Notes: a model not told the origin generated them from the sequence alone. A stretch of DNA of 64,000 nucleotides from RGIG8745 sp045576655 (GCA_045576655.1 JAZNGW010000004.1:1-64000); one strand, 5' to 3'. Positions 53,290 through 62,523 are shown, counted from the stretch's first letter. Numbers and translations are program-made.

Positions 53290-53874
53290 CTAAATTCTTG
53301 CCATAAACTTCGCCGTGTCAGCATCCCATGCCGGAGCGTTCTCAACTTGTTCAAGGGCCTCTTCAGGAGTGCTTGCCACAGTCCACAGGCGGAGGTGTTC
53401 CTCACGCATGAAATGCTCACGCGCCGCTTTCTCAAGCATTTCGATTAGCGGTGTGTAGTATCCGTCAGTGTTAAGAATCACTATAGGCTTGTTGATTATG
53501 CCCAACTGCTTCCAGGTGATGACCTCAAGCAGTTCTTCCAACGTGCCGCATCCTCCAGGAAGGGCAATGAGCGCATCGGCCATAGTGGCAAGCTTGCGCT
53601 TGCGCTCATGCATATCCTTGGTCACAATTAGTTCGGTCATGTCCTCATAATGCCAGTTGCGGTCTATCATGAACTGCGGAATCACGCCCACAGCCTCTCC
53701 GCCGCTGTTGAGCACAGCATCGGCACAAGCGCGCATAAGCCCCATCGTTCCGGCACCATTTACAAGCCGCATACCCTTCTGGGCTATGAGTTCGCCCAGT
53801 TCGACAGCAGCGTCATAATAGCGTTGGTTCACCTTCGTGCTTGACGCACAGTACACACATATTGTTTTTTTCAT
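53290..53874 (-). CDS. LOG-family protein (TIGR00730)
   Basis: The 194-residue Rossmann-like protein has CVYCASST, GAGTMGLMRACADA and PGGCGTLEE, the PGGxGTxxE motif of cytokinin riboside 5'-monophosphate phosphoribohydrolases (LOG). Such proteins cleave nucleoside monophosphates to base and ribose phosphate. Its start overlaps the metK stop (ATGA), so it is translated with metK; the biological link is unclear. Confidence 0.92.
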   Translation of the reverse strand: MKKTICVYCASSTKVNQRYYDAAVELGELIAQKGMRLVNGAGTMGLMRACADAVLNSGGEAVGVIPQFMIDRNWHYEDMTELIVTKDMHERKRKLATMADALIALPGGCGTLEELLEVITWKQLGIINKPIVILNTDGYYTPLIEMLEKAAREHFMREEHLRLWTVASTPEEALEQVENAPAWDADTAKFMARI

Positions 53875-55187
53875 ACTCCGAAAACTTGTCTGATACGGTC
53901 AACGTAGTCGAGTTTTTCCCACGTAAATAGTTCGACTGTGATGTCGCGTTTGCCTTCATAGCGATTGTCGAAATGCTTAGTCACGACCTCAGGTTTACGG
54001 CCCATGTGACCGTATGCTGCAGTCTCCTCATAGATAGGGTTGCGCAGTTTAAGGCGCTCCTCGATAGCCTTAGGTCGCATGTCGAAAATTTCCGCAATCT
54101 TCTTGGCGATGTCGCCGTCGCTCATCTTCACGTTTGACTTGCCGTAAGTGTTCACGTAGATATTGATAGGCTCAGCCACACCGATAGCGTAGCTAACCTG
54201 AACGAGCATCTCGTCAGCCACTCCTGCTGCCACCATGTTCTTGGCTATGTGGCGCGCTGCATAAGCCGCACTGCGGTCCACCTTTGAAGGGTCCTTGCCA
54301 GAGAATGCGCCGCCTCCGTGTGCGCCCTTGCCACCGTAAGTATCAACAATAATTTTACGTCCTGTTAGGCCTGTATCGCCGTGCGGACCTCCTATCACAA
54401 ACTTGCCAGTAGGATTAACGTGATACTTTATGTCGTTCTTGAAGAGGTTCAGCACAGCAGGATTGGAAATCTCACTGATGACTCTCGGCATAAGAATGTT
54501 GATCACGTCGTCCTTGATCTTGTTCAGCATCTTCTCGTCCGCCTCTTTCTGCAGTTGGTCTACGGGGGCGCTACCCGCCTTGTGTCCGAGCGATTCGATT
54601 GTAACGAAATCGTCGTGCTGCGTAGAAACCACAATTGTATCAATGCGCTTAGGCTTGCCGTCCTTGCCATATTCTATAGTGACCTGGCTCTTTGCGTCAG
54701 GGCGGAGATAGTTCATCAGCTTGCCCTCACGACGTATATCAGCGAGAGTGCGCAATATGTGGTGGCTCAAGTCGAGCGAAAGCGGCATGTAGTTCTCAGT
54801 CTCGTTTGTTGCATAACCGAACATCATACCCTGGTCGCCCGCACCCTGGTCCATCGGATTTTCACGCTCCACACCGCGGTTGATGTCTGCACTCTGCTCA
54901 TGAATAGCGGAAAGCACTCCACAACTCTCAGCCTCAAACTTATATTCTGCCTTAGTATATCCAATGCGCGAAATAGTGCGTCGCGCCACCTCCTGAAGGT
55001 CAACATATGTATTCGACTTCACCTCGCCTGCCACAACAACCTGACCCGTTGTGACAAGGGTTTCACACGCCACCTTCGACTCCTTGTCATAAGCAAGCAG
55101 TTCGTCAAGCACAGCGTCTGAAATCTGATCGGCAACCTTGTCAGGGTGCCCCTCACTCACTGATTCCGATGTAAATAAATAGCCCAT
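53871..55187 (-). CDS. metK: S-adenosylmethionine synthetase
   Basis: The 438-residue enzyme makes SAM from methionine and ATP. It shows TSESVSEGHPDKVADQISD, the GDQGMMFGYATNET motif, GGPHGDTGLTGRKIIVDTYGG (in part) and GGGAFSGKDPSKVDRS. The length is slightly above the E. coli form, as in other Bacteroidetes. Its leader carries a SAM-II-like riboswitch (55276-55330), so it is probably controlled by its own product. Confidence 0.97.
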   Translation of the reverse strand: MGYLFTSESVSEGHPDKVADQISDAVLDELLAYDKESKVACETLVTTGQVVVAGEVKSNTYVDLQEVARRTISRIGYTKAEYKFEAESCGVLSAIHEQSADINRGVERENPMDQGAGDQGMMFGYATNETENYMPLSLDLSHHILRTLADIRREGKLMNYLRPDAKSQVTIEYGKDGKPKRIDTIVVSTQHDDFVTIESLGHKAGSAPVDQLQKEADEKMLNKIKDDVINILMPRVISEISNPAVLNLFKNDIKYHVNPTGKFVIGGPHGDTGLTGRKIIVDTYGGKGAHGGGAFSGKDPSKVDRSAAYAARHIAKNMVAAGVADEMLVQVSYAIGVAEPINIYVNTYGKSNVKMSDGDIAKKIAEIFDMRPKAIEERLKLRNPIYEETAAYGHMGRKPEVVTKHFDNRYEGKRDITVELFTWEKLDYVDRIRQVFGV

Positions 55188-55275
55188 CCTAATTAAGAAT
55201 TATAGAAGATTAAACAAATTAGTTCGGGACTAAGAAATTGGGAAGAATGCGTGACAATCTCCACTTCGGGAAATT

Positions 55276-55330
55276 ATCGTTTTAGCATTTTTTACCGTGG
55301 TTGCAAGCTGCCCAAATCTGTCCACATTTT
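55276..55330 (-). promoter_or_regulatory. SAM-II-like riboswitch in the metK leader
   Basis: Read on the minus strand the leader has, in order, GTGG (55322-55325), GATTT (55314-55318), GCAGC, TTGCAA (55301-55306), CCAC (55297-55300, pairing with GTGG), GGTAAAAAATGCTAAA (GCTAAA at 55281-55286). The SAM-II aptamer has the same order: 5' stem strand, GAUUU, UUGCAA joined directly to the 3' stem strand, an A-rich part and GCUAAA. The gene downstream makes SAM. The aptamer lies about 5-60 nt after the predicted transcript start. Confidence 0.78.
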
Positions 55331-55342
55331 TATTTTCTGGCG

Positions 55343-55350
55343 CAAAGTTA
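55343..55350 (-). promoter_or_regulatory. -7 promoter box of metK
   Basis: TAACTTTG on the minus strand. The predicted leader is about 150 nt and begins just before the SAM-II-like element. Confidence 0.7.
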
Positions 55351-55452
55351 CGAAAAGAATCCCATTGAAATTGCACAAACACCATAAAAAGGTGTTAAAA
55401 TCATCGTTTTACAGCTGTAGCTGTTCTCTTGTCGCCAAGTTTCGGTAAACCA

Positions 55453-55518
55453 ACGAGCGCTCGTTGACAAAAAAATGAGGGCTCATTGATAATCAAACGA
55501 GCGCTCGTTGGTATAGAA
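55453..55518. repeat. 22-bp phased array, family A (copy A4), 3 units
   Basis: Units start at 55453, 55475 and 55497 with cores GAGCGCTC, GAGGGCTC and GAGCGCTC; a partial fourth (ATGAGCC) follows. Units 1 and 3 with flanks form a perfect 16-bp inverted repeat (CCAACGAGCGCTCGTT at 55450-55465 and its complement at 55496-55511). The array ends 47 bp before the efflux -7 box. Confidence 0.9.
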
Positions 55519-55565
55519 ATGAGCCACGCACCCAACTTTGCAACTGAATTGCATTTTTTTTTGCA

Positions 55566-55589
55566 TACCTTTGCATGAAAATATGCAAA
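55566..55589 (+). promoter_or_regulatory. Efflux operon promoter with overlapping inverted repeat
   Basis: TACCTTTG (55566-55573) is the -7 box. Overlapping it is the perfect inverted repeat TTTGCAT-gaaaat-ATGCAAA (55570-55589), which would cover the transcription start. TTGCAT occurs twice more just upstream. It is a candidate operator for a metal or efflux regulator. Confidence 0.65.
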
Positions 55590-55599
55590 ACCCACAGTT

Positions 55600-56802
55600 A
55601 TGAAGACTAACAAATACATCTTGGCAACCCTGCTGGGCGGATTGATGCTCTGTGCATGCGGCCATAAACACAACAGCGAGGGGCACAATCATGAAGGACA
55701 CTCTCACGACGCTCACGAACATGAAGTACACAGCCATGAAGGGCACATTCATGAGGCGGAAAGCCATCAAACTGCTCACGGCGACGAGATTGCGATGAGC
55801 AAGGAGAAGGCGCAGAACGCCGGAGTGAAAGTGCAGAAAGTGGTCAAGGCGCCATTCCGCTCCGTGATAACCACAAGCGGCCACCTCATTGCCGCTCAGG
55901 GCGACGAATCGTCAGCAGTGGCAAGCATGTCGGGAATCGTAAGGATGGCACACCCTATCACCGAAGGCATGAAGGTAGAGAAAGGTGAAACGCTGTTTTT
56001 CATCTCTGCCGACAACATCCAAGATGGCGACCCTTCACAGAAGGCACGCATAACATACGAGACAGCCAAAGGCGAATACGAGCGTGCGGAGAAGTTGCTT
56101 GCCGACAAACTCGTGACTCAATCGGCATTCAATGCCATAAAGGAAAAGTACGAGACTGCACGCATCGCTTATGAAGCCACTGCTTCCAAGGGAGGCAAGG
56201 GCGGAGTGGCAGTCACAGCCCCTATCAGCGGATACATACGCAAATGCAACGTCAGTGCTGGCGACTACGTCAATACAGGACAGTTCCTTGCCGACATAGC
56301 CAAGAACAACCGTCTGTATCTGCAGGCCGACCTGCCGCTGCGCCACTACAAAGACATGGGCGAAATCACCTCAGCCAACTTCCTCACCGACTACAGCGAG
56401 GAAGTGTTCTCAACCGACAAACTTAACGGCAAGGTTCTTTCCACAGGCAAGACCGTAAGCGACGCATCGGCTTTCATACCAGTGACGTTTGAGATAGACT
56501 ACAGCGGCGACCTCATCGCCGGTTCTTTCGTCAAGGTCAACCTCCTTGGCAGAGAAAGACACGACGTGATAAGTCTGCCTGTCACTGCCATAACCGAGGA
56601 GCAGGGCGTCCACTTCGTTTACGTTCAGGACGACGCCACTTGCTATCACAAACAGGAAGTGACTCTCGGCATGAACGACGGCAACCGCATCGAAATACTT
56701 ACAGGACTCCACGAAGGTAAAATCGTAGTGACTGAAGGCGCCATCCATGTGCGCCTGGCATCGGCCAGCAGTTCCATCCCTGGCCACAGTCATAGTCATT
56801 AG
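55600..56802 (+). CDS. RND efflux adaptor lipoprotein, His-rich (CusB/CzcB type)
   Basis: The 400-residue protein has a lipobox (LMLCAC, Cys about residue 20). A strongly His-rich segment of about 40 residues follows (GHKHNSEGHNHEGHSHDAHEHE is typical; the run extends to about residue 62), and there is a His-rich end (GHSHSH). Between them lie the lipoyl halves (VASMSGIVRMAHPITEGMKVEKGETLF and VTAPISGYIRKCNVSAGDYVNTG, both split by a helical hairpin) and a beta-barrel domain. It links an inner-membrane pump to an outer-membrane channel. The His clusters suggest binding of Zn, Ni, Co or Cu in the periplasm. Confidence 0.92.
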   Translation: MKTNKYILATLLGGLMLCACGHKHNSEGHNHEGHSHDAHEHEVHSHEGHIHEAESHQTAHGDEIAMSKEKAQNAGVKVQKVVKAPFRSVITTSGHLIAAQGDESSAVASMSGIVRMAHPITEGMKVEKGETLFFISADNIQDGDPSQKARITYETAKGEYERAEKLLADKLVTQSAFNAIKEKYETARIAYEATASKGGKGGVAVTAPISGYIRKCNVSAGDYVNTGQFLADIAKNNRLYLQADLPLRHYKDMGEITSANFLTDYSEEVFSTDKLNGKVLSTGKTVSDASAFIPVTFEIDYSGDLIAGSFVKVNLLGRERHDVISLPVTAITEEQGVHFVYVQDDATCYHKQEVTLGMNDGNRIEILTGLHEGKIVVTEGAIHVRLASASSSIPGHSHSH

Positions 56803-56888
56803 GGGAAGAGAAGAGCCCCTCCCTAACCCTCCCCCAGGGGAGGGAAACCTTACGGCCTCAAACCACATAAAACTCAAAACCTCACTTC

Positions 56889-59800
56889 ATGCTAAACAAG
56901 ATTATACGTTTTTCGCTCAATAACCGTCTGCTGATTCTCATAGCAGCAGTACTCCTGATAGTCGCAGGGGCCTACACCACCAGCAAGACCGAGGTGGACG
57001 TGTTTCCCGACCTCAACGCACCTACCGTAGTCGTAATGACCGAAGCACAGGGTATGGCAGCAGAGGAAGTGGAAATGCTCGTCACCTTCCCCATAGAGAC
57101 AGCAGTGAACGGAGCCACCCACGTGCGGCGCGTCCGCTCGTCATCTACCACAGGATTCTCAGTCGTGTGGGTAGAGTTCGACTGGGACACCGACATCTAT
57201 CTCGCCCGACAAATCACATCGGAGAAACTCGCCACCATTGCCGACCGTCTGCCTGACTACGTGGGCACACCCACTCTTGGACCCCAGTCGTCGATCCTCG
57301 GCGAGGTGATGATAATCGGACTGACGGCAGACACCACATCCATGCTCGACCTGCGCACCATTGCCGACTGGACCATCCGTCCGCGGCTCCTATCGACAGG
57401 CGGAGTGGCGCAGGTAGCAGTGCTCGGCGGCGACATCAAGGAATACCAGATTCTGATAAATCCCGACAAGATGAAGCACTACGGTGTGACTCTCGGAGAA
57501 GTGATGGCGGTGACGCGAGGCATGAACCAGAACACCAGCGGCGGAGTCATCTACGAATTTGGCAACGAATACATCGTGCGCGGAGTGGTGTCGACCGACA
57601 ACACCGATAAGATAGCAAAAGCCATAGTCAAACGCACAGAAAAGGGCATGCCTGTAACACTGGCCGACATTGCCGACGTTAAGGTTGGCAGCCAACAACC
57701 AAAACTCGGACTCGCCTCAGAGAAAGGCAAGCCGGCAGTGCTTCTCACTGTGACCAAACAGCCCAATACCGGCACTATCGACCTGACGGAACGCCTGGAG
57801 CACGCCCTTGCCGACGTGAAGAAGAACCTGCCTGCCGATGTGAATGTGTCGACCGACATTTTCCGCCAGTCACGATTCATCGACAGTTCGATCGACAACG
57901 TGAAGACATCGCTGATTGAAGGAGCAATCTTCGTCATCATAGTGCTGTTCATCTTCCTTGCTAACGCACGCACCACGTTCATCTCGCTCATCACCATCCC
58001 TATAGCCTTGCTTGTGGCAATCATCACGCTTCACTTCTTGGGCATGGGAATAAACACCATGAGTCTGGGCGGTATGGCTATCGCTATAGGTTCGCTCGTT
58101 GACGACGCCATCGTCGACGTAGAGAACGTGTGGAAGCACCTTCGTGAAAACAAACGATTGCCCAAGGAACTGCGGAAGAGCACAATCGAGGTGGTTTACA
58201 GAGCGTCAAAAGAAGTGCGCATGCCAATCCTCAACTCTACCATCATAATCATCGTGAGCTTCATACCGCTGTTCTTCCTCAGTGGCATGGAGGGCAAGAT
58301 GCTCGTTCCGCTCGGCATAGCATTCATCGTGGCACTCACCGCCTCCACACTGGTGGCACTCACACTCACTCCCGTGCTGTGCAGTTTTCTGCTCAAAGGC
58401 AAAAGCAAGAAAGGAGTGAAGGCAACCGACGGCGAGGATGTGGCACCAGAACCACGATTCGTCAGATGGATGAAGGTGCGCTATGAGCGCAGTCTCGTCT
58501 GGGCTCTTAACCACAAAAAGCCGATTCTCGTGTCAACAGTGGCTCTCTTTGCCGTAGCGCTCGGACTTTTCTTCACCCTCGGACGCAGCTTCTTACCATC
58601 GTTCAATGAAGGCTCGCTCACAATCAACGTGAGCACACTGCCAGGCGTTTCGCTTGAGGAGTCGGACAACATAGGCCGGCGCGCAGAACAAATACTGATG
58701 TCTATCCCTGAAATCAAGACTGTAGCACGAAAGACCGGACGCGCAGAACTGGACGAACACGCACTCGGCGTGAACGCATCTGAAATCGAAGCACCTTACG
58801 AACTCGACGGACGCTCCAGGACGGAATTCCTCGAAGAGGTGCGCCACAAACTGTCAGTCATCCCTGGAGCCAACATCGAGATAGGCCAGCCCATCAGCCA
58901 CCGCATCGACGCGATGCTAAGCGGAACGAGGGCAAGCATCGCCATCAAACTCTTTGGCGACGACCTCAACAAGATGTTCTCGATAGGCAACCGCATCAAG
59001 GAAAGCATCAGCGACGTGGAAGGCATTGCCGACCTCAACGTGGAGCAACAGATTGAGCGTCCGGAACTGAGCATTTCGCCAAAGCACGAACTGCTTGCCA
59101 AACACGGCATTTCGCTGCCTGAGTTCAACGAGTTCATCACAGTGCACCTCGCAGGCGAAACCGTTTCGCAGGTCTATGAGCAAGGCAAAGCCTTCAATAT
59201 CGTAGTGCGTGCTGACGAGGATTTCCGCTCGTCTATCGAACGTATCAAGGACCTGACTATCAGCAACAGCGAGGGCAGGATGATTCCGCTCTCACAGATT
59301 GCCGACATCAAGTCGACAACAGGTCCTAACACCATCAACCGCGAGAACGTGAAACGCAAGATCGTAATCTCCGCCAACACCAGCGGACGCGACCTACGCA
59401 GCGTGGTCAACGACATACAGACGAGAATAAACGAGAACATCACTCTTCCTGAAGGCTATCATATAGAATACGGCGGACAGTTCGAAAGCGAGCAGGCAGC
59501 CAGCAACATACTCCTGCTGACCTCAATTCTAAGCATAATCGTCATCTTCCTGCTCCTGTTCATGCAGTTCCGCAACGTGCGCCAGAGCGCAGTCGTGCTA
59601 ATCAATCTGCCACTCGCACTCATCGGCGGAGTGTTCGTGCTGCTGTTCACTACGGGCGAGGTGAGCATACCTGCCATCATCGGATTCATCTCTCTCTTCG
59701 GCATAGCCACACGCAACGGAATGCTGCTCATATCGCACTACAACACCCTGCAGCAGGAACAAGGCCTCAGCCTTAGAGACAGCATCATCCGAGGTTCCGT

Positions 59801-59996
59801 AGACCGTCTGAACCCGATCCTCATGACAGCCTTGACTTCGGCGCTCGCTCTCATTCCGCTCGCCCTCAACGGCGATCTGCCTGGCAATGAAATACAGAGC
59901 CCGATGGCGAAAGTCATTCTCGGCGGACTACTCACATCGACCATCCTCAACGCCTATATCGTCCCAGTAATACAAAGCATTAAGAAACAAAAATAG
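56889..59996 (+). CDS. Heavy-metal-type RND efflux pump (CusA/CzcA family)
   Basis: The 1035-residue pump has twelve predicted membrane helices and two large periplasmic loops. The start KIIRFSLNNRLLI and TKTEVDVFPDLNAPTVVVMTEA-type segment (TSKTEVDVFPDLN) are typical of the HME-RND group. Helix 4 carries GGMAIAIGSLVDDAIVDVENV, with the acidic residues used for proton relay. It exports metal ions or related cations with the adaptor and the TolC-like protein encoded on either side. The ion is not identifiable from sequence. Confidence 0.94.
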   Translation: MLNKIIRFSLNNRLLILIAAVLLIVAGAYTTSKTEVDVFPDLNAPTVVVMTEAQGMAAEEVEMLVTFPIETAVNGATHVRRVRSSSTTGFSVVWVEFDWDTDIYLARQITSEKLATIADRLPDYVGTPTLGPQSSILGEVMIIGLTADTTSMLDLRTIADWTIRPRLLSTGGVAQVAVLGGDIKEYQILINPDKMKHYGVTLGEVMAVTRGMNQNTSGGVIYEFGNEYIVRGVVSTDNTDKIAKAIVKRTEKGMPVTLADIADVKVGSQQPKLGLASEKGKPAVLLTVTKQPNTGTIDLTERLEHALADVKKNLPADVNVSTDIFRQSRFIDSSIDNVKTSLIEGAIFVIIVLFIFLANARTTFISLITIPIALLVAIITLHFLGMGINTMSLGGMAIAIGSLVDDAIVDVENVWKHLRENKRLPKELRKSTIEVVYRASKEVRMPILNSTIIIIVSFIPLFFLSGMEGKMLVPLGIAFIVALTASTLVALTLTPVLCSFLLKGKSKKGVKATDGEDVAPEPRFVRWMKVRYERSLVWALNHKKPILVSTVALFAVALGLFFTLGRSFLPSFNEGSLTINVSTLPGVSLEESDNIGRRAEQILMSIPEIKTVARKTGRAELDEHALGVNASEIEAPYELDGRSRTEFLEEVRHKLSVIPGANIEIGQPISHRIDAMLSGTRASIAIKLFGDDLNKMFSIGNRIKESISDVEGIADLNVEQQIERPELSISPKHELLAKHGISLPEFNEFITVHLAGETVSQVYEQGKAFNIVVRADEDFRSSIERIKDLTISNSEGRMIPLSQIADIKSTTGPNTINRENVKRKIVISANTSGRDLRSVVNDIQTRINENITLPEGYHIEYGGQFESEQAASNILLLTSILSIIVIFLLLFMQFRNVRQSAVVLINLPLALIGGVFVLLFTTGEVSIPAIIGFISLFGIATRNGMLLISHYNTLQQEQGLSLRDSIIRGSVDRLNPILMTALTSALALIPLALNGDLPGNEIQSPMAKVILGGLLTSTILNAYIVPVIQSIKKQK

Positions 59997-59997
59997 T

Positions 59998-61185
59998 ATG
60001 ACACACTCCATAACACGTTCCATCCTGCTGTCCGTAGCAACAGTCCTGTCAGTCCAGGTAGCAGTTGCCCACCCTATCGACTCTGTGCTGGCGGCCATCG
60101 AAAGCAACAACGTATCGCTCAAAGTCTTGAACAGCAGCAACGAAGCAGAGATGATTGGTGCAAAGTCGGCCAACAACCTCGGCGAGACTTCCGTGCAGTA
60201 CAGCCCGTTCTATGCCAACGGAGTGAGCGGAGTGGCAAGCTCCGAACTCGTGGTAAGCCAGAACTTCGACTTCCCCACCCTATACGCCGCCCGCAACAAG
60301 GCTAACGACATGAAGGAGCACGAGCTCAGCACACAATACGAGCTGACAAGGAGAGACGTCATGCTCAGCGCTCGCACACTCTGTCTGGACATCATACACC
60401 TGCGCAAGAAGCAAGACCTGATAAACAAGCGTACCGCTATCGCAGACACCCTCCTACTGCTCTACGACAAGAAGTTCAACAACGGTGAAGCCACTATCAT
60501 CGAACTCAATAAAGTGAAGATGGAGCGAATGGAGCTGACCGCCGAGGCAGAAAATGTCAATGCTGCACTTGAAAGCGCACTGGCGGCGCTCACCGCCATG
60601 AACGGCAACCAGCCTATCGAACTCAACTGCAGCGAATACCCCGTGCTTCCGCTCCTCCCCGACGACGCTACCCTGACAGAGCAATACCTCTCCGAGAACA
60701 AGGAGATAATCGCTGCAGAAGCACAAACAAAGTCAGCAAAACAGAACATCAGCGTCAGCAAGCAGAACTCACTGCCAAAGCTAACCGTAGGCTATCGCCG
60801 CAACACCAACCTCGACGACGCCGTCAACGGATTCCTCGTCGGGGCAAGCATACCGCTGTTCTCCAACCGCCACAAGACACGCGAGGCTAAGGCCATGCAC
60901 GAAACCCGTCTTAACCAGCTGAAGGACACACGCATACAGAACACCTCAGCCATTAAAGGCATGATAGCCGAACTTCGTCACACCGAAAACGCCATGAAGG
61001 CATACGACCTCAACCTCATGGAATCGACGCTCCGCCTCCTTGGCAAATCCGTCGAGGCAGGCCAGACATCCTCCATCGACTACTTCCGCGAAGCCGATAT
61101 CATCAATGCCAACATGACAAAATACCTCGAACTGGAAAACTCTCTGCATAAGATTATCAGCGAAATCTACAAAAACAGACTATAG
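59998..61185 (+). CDS. TolC-family outer-membrane efflux protein (CusC/CzcC type)
   Basis: The 395-residue protein has a signal peptide (ending VAVA) and long heptad-like alpha-helical stretches typical of the TolC tunnel (for example LTAEAENVNAALESALAALTAM, EAQTKSAKQNISVSK). It starts 2 bases after the pump gene. It is the channel of the tripartite system and closes the operon, followed by a strong terminator at 61206. Confidence 0.9.
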   Translation: MTHSITRSILLSVATVLSVQVAVAHPIDSVLAAIESNNVSLKVLNSSNEAEMIGAKSANNLGETSVQYSPFYANGVSGVASSELVVSQNFDFPTLYAARNKANDMKEHELSTQYELTRRDVMLSARTLCLDIIHLRKKQDLINKRTAIADTLLLLYDKKFNNGEATIIELNKVKMERMELTAEAENVNAALESALAALTAMNGNQPIELNCSEYPVLPLLPDDATLTEQYLSENKEIIAAEAQTKSAKQNISVSKQNSLPKLTVGYRRNTNLDDAVNGFLVGASIPLFSNRHKTREAKAMHETRLNQLKDTRIQNTSAIKGMIAELRHTENAMKAYDLNLMESTLRLLGKSVEAGQTSSIDYFREADIINANMTKYLELENSLHKIISEIYKNRL

Positions 61186-61205
61186 AAGCACATCACAGCA
61201 TCTTG

Positions 61206-61262
61206 CGGGCAATACTCACTGCGATGGATAAAATCATCAAATTTGAGTATTGCCCGTTTTTT
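61206..61262 (+). terminator. Terminator of the efflux operon
   Basis: CGGGCAATACTCA (61206-61218) pairs perfectly with TGAGTATTGCCCG (61244-61256), followed by TTTTTT. The TTG within its 3' arm also serves as -33 box of the next gene. Confidence 0.88.
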
Positions 61263-61280
61263 CTGTTCGCCGTAACTTTG
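61250..61280 (+). promoter_or_regulatory. Promoter of the porin gene
   Basis: TTG (61250-61252), 20-nt spacer and TAACTTTG (61273-61280). The -33 box overlaps the terminator stem of the efflux operon. Confidence 0.7.
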
Positions 61281-61318
61281 CACCATCAAATTTGTTATAT
61301 ACTTAAACACGCAAAGAT

Positions 61319-62362
61319 ATGCTAAAAAGATTACTTACAATCATTGGCTTCGCAGCCACAACGCTATGTGCATCAGCACAGGAATTTGGAGTGCAATACA
61401 TCACAGAAGTGCAGACCGACTTCGAGAAATCGACCAACTGGATGAACTTCCTCCGCCTCGACGCATCACTCAACGTAGGCAAACACGGAAGCATCGACTT
61501 CGCATCGATCCACACATTCAAGACCCTCGACCGTCCTGTTGCCGACGACTGGCAGGTATTCTCAAACATCGACAACGACAACCTTGCCTTCGGACTCGCT
61601 GTATTGGGCTACACTCACCAGTTTAGCGACAGATTCAAACTCTTTGCCGGAGTGAGAAACGTGAACGAAGACTACTTCATCACTGACGGCACAGCATTGT
61701 TCACCAACAGCTCACACGGCATCTATCCTACTATCGGCGAGAACTATCCGCTCGGCAACTACCCGCTTTCAACTCTCGGCATACATGCCAACTGGGCCAT
61801 GAGCGACAACTGGACCGTGCAGGGAAGCGTATACAACGGCGTGGCACGCCAGCTCTTCGGTCCCGACCACGGACTGCTCGACATCCGCAAGGACGACGGC
61901 ATATTCTTCATCGGCGACGTGAACTACCGTCAGGAATCACAACTTTCAGGAACATACTTCGCTGGAGTGAGCTACGCAAACAAGATTCACGGCGAGGAGA
62001 TGACCGAGGACAAGACGAACTTCGCCTACTGGCTATACGGCGAGCAGAGCGTTTATAAGGCAGGCGAACGCCACATAGACCTCATGGCGCAATTCTCACA
62101 GAACCTCTCAGTCGACTTCGGTTGCAAGCGCTACATGGGTGCAGGCATACTCCTCTACAACATCCTGACCAACAAGATTGGCAACACCCTCGGAGTCGTT
62201 GTCAACAACGCCGACTATGACTTCGGCGACGAGACCGTGCTCGAGGCAACCTGCAGCCTGCAACTCACTGACAACATTGCCCTGCAACCAGCCTACCAGC
62301 GCATCTGGAATGACGAGGGCAGCTACAATGCCGCGCTTCTGCGCATGAACGTAGAGTTCTAA
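61319..62362 (+). CDS. Outer-membrane porin-like protein (OprB-like)
   Basis: The 347-residue protein has a signal peptide (MLKRLLTIIGFAATTLCASA), alternating beta-strands and a C-terminal strand ending in Phe (LLRMNVEF). Segments such as TLGIHANWA, NSSHGIYPTIGENYPLG and AFGLAVLGYTHQF resemble carbohydrate-selective porins of the OprB group. It has its own promoter, so it is not necessarily part of the efflux operon. The substrate is unknown. Confidence 0.75.
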   Translation: MLKRLLTIIGFAATTLCASAQEFGVQYITEVQTDFEKSTNWMNFLRLDASLNVGKHGSIDFASIHTFKTLDRPVADDWQVFSNIDNDNLAFGLAVLGYTHQFSDRFKLFAGVRNVNEDYFITDGTALFTNSSHGIYPTIGENYPLGNYPLSTLGIHANWAMSDNWTVQGSVYNGVARQLFGPDHGLLDIRKDDGIFFIGDVNYRQESQLSGTYFAGVSYANKIHGEEMTEDKTNFAYWLYGEQSVYKAGERHIDLMAQFSQNLSVDFGCKRYMGAGILLYNILTNKIGNTLGVVVNNADYDFGDETVLEATCSLQLTDNIALQPAYQRIWNDEGSYNAALLRMNVEF

Positions 62363-62406
62363 ACCACACGAAACAACACAATCACATAAAATAGAAAGTA
62401 AGCCAG

Positions 62407-62443
62407 ACAGGGGCAGGCCGTGACGGTCCGCCCCTGTTGTTTA
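62407..62443 (+). terminator. Terminator after the porin gene
   Basis: CAGGGGC (62408-62414) pairs with GCCCCTG (62430-62436), followed by TTGTTT. Confidence 0.6.
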
Positions 62444-62523
62444 AACGAGAATTAAAGACAACCAATTATTCTATACTACAGATTACTCAGATGCACACAG
62501 ACTTTCTTTTCCCCCACTTGTAG

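Larger units (their letters stand above)
55188..55599. other. Divergent control region between metK and the efflux operon
   Basis: It contains the metK leader with riboswitch and promoter (minus strand, to 55350), an ACACC-ataaaaa-GGTGT hairpin near 55380-55397, array A4 (55453-55518), and the efflux promoter with an inverted repeat (55566-55589). No gene is seen. Confidence 0.8.
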
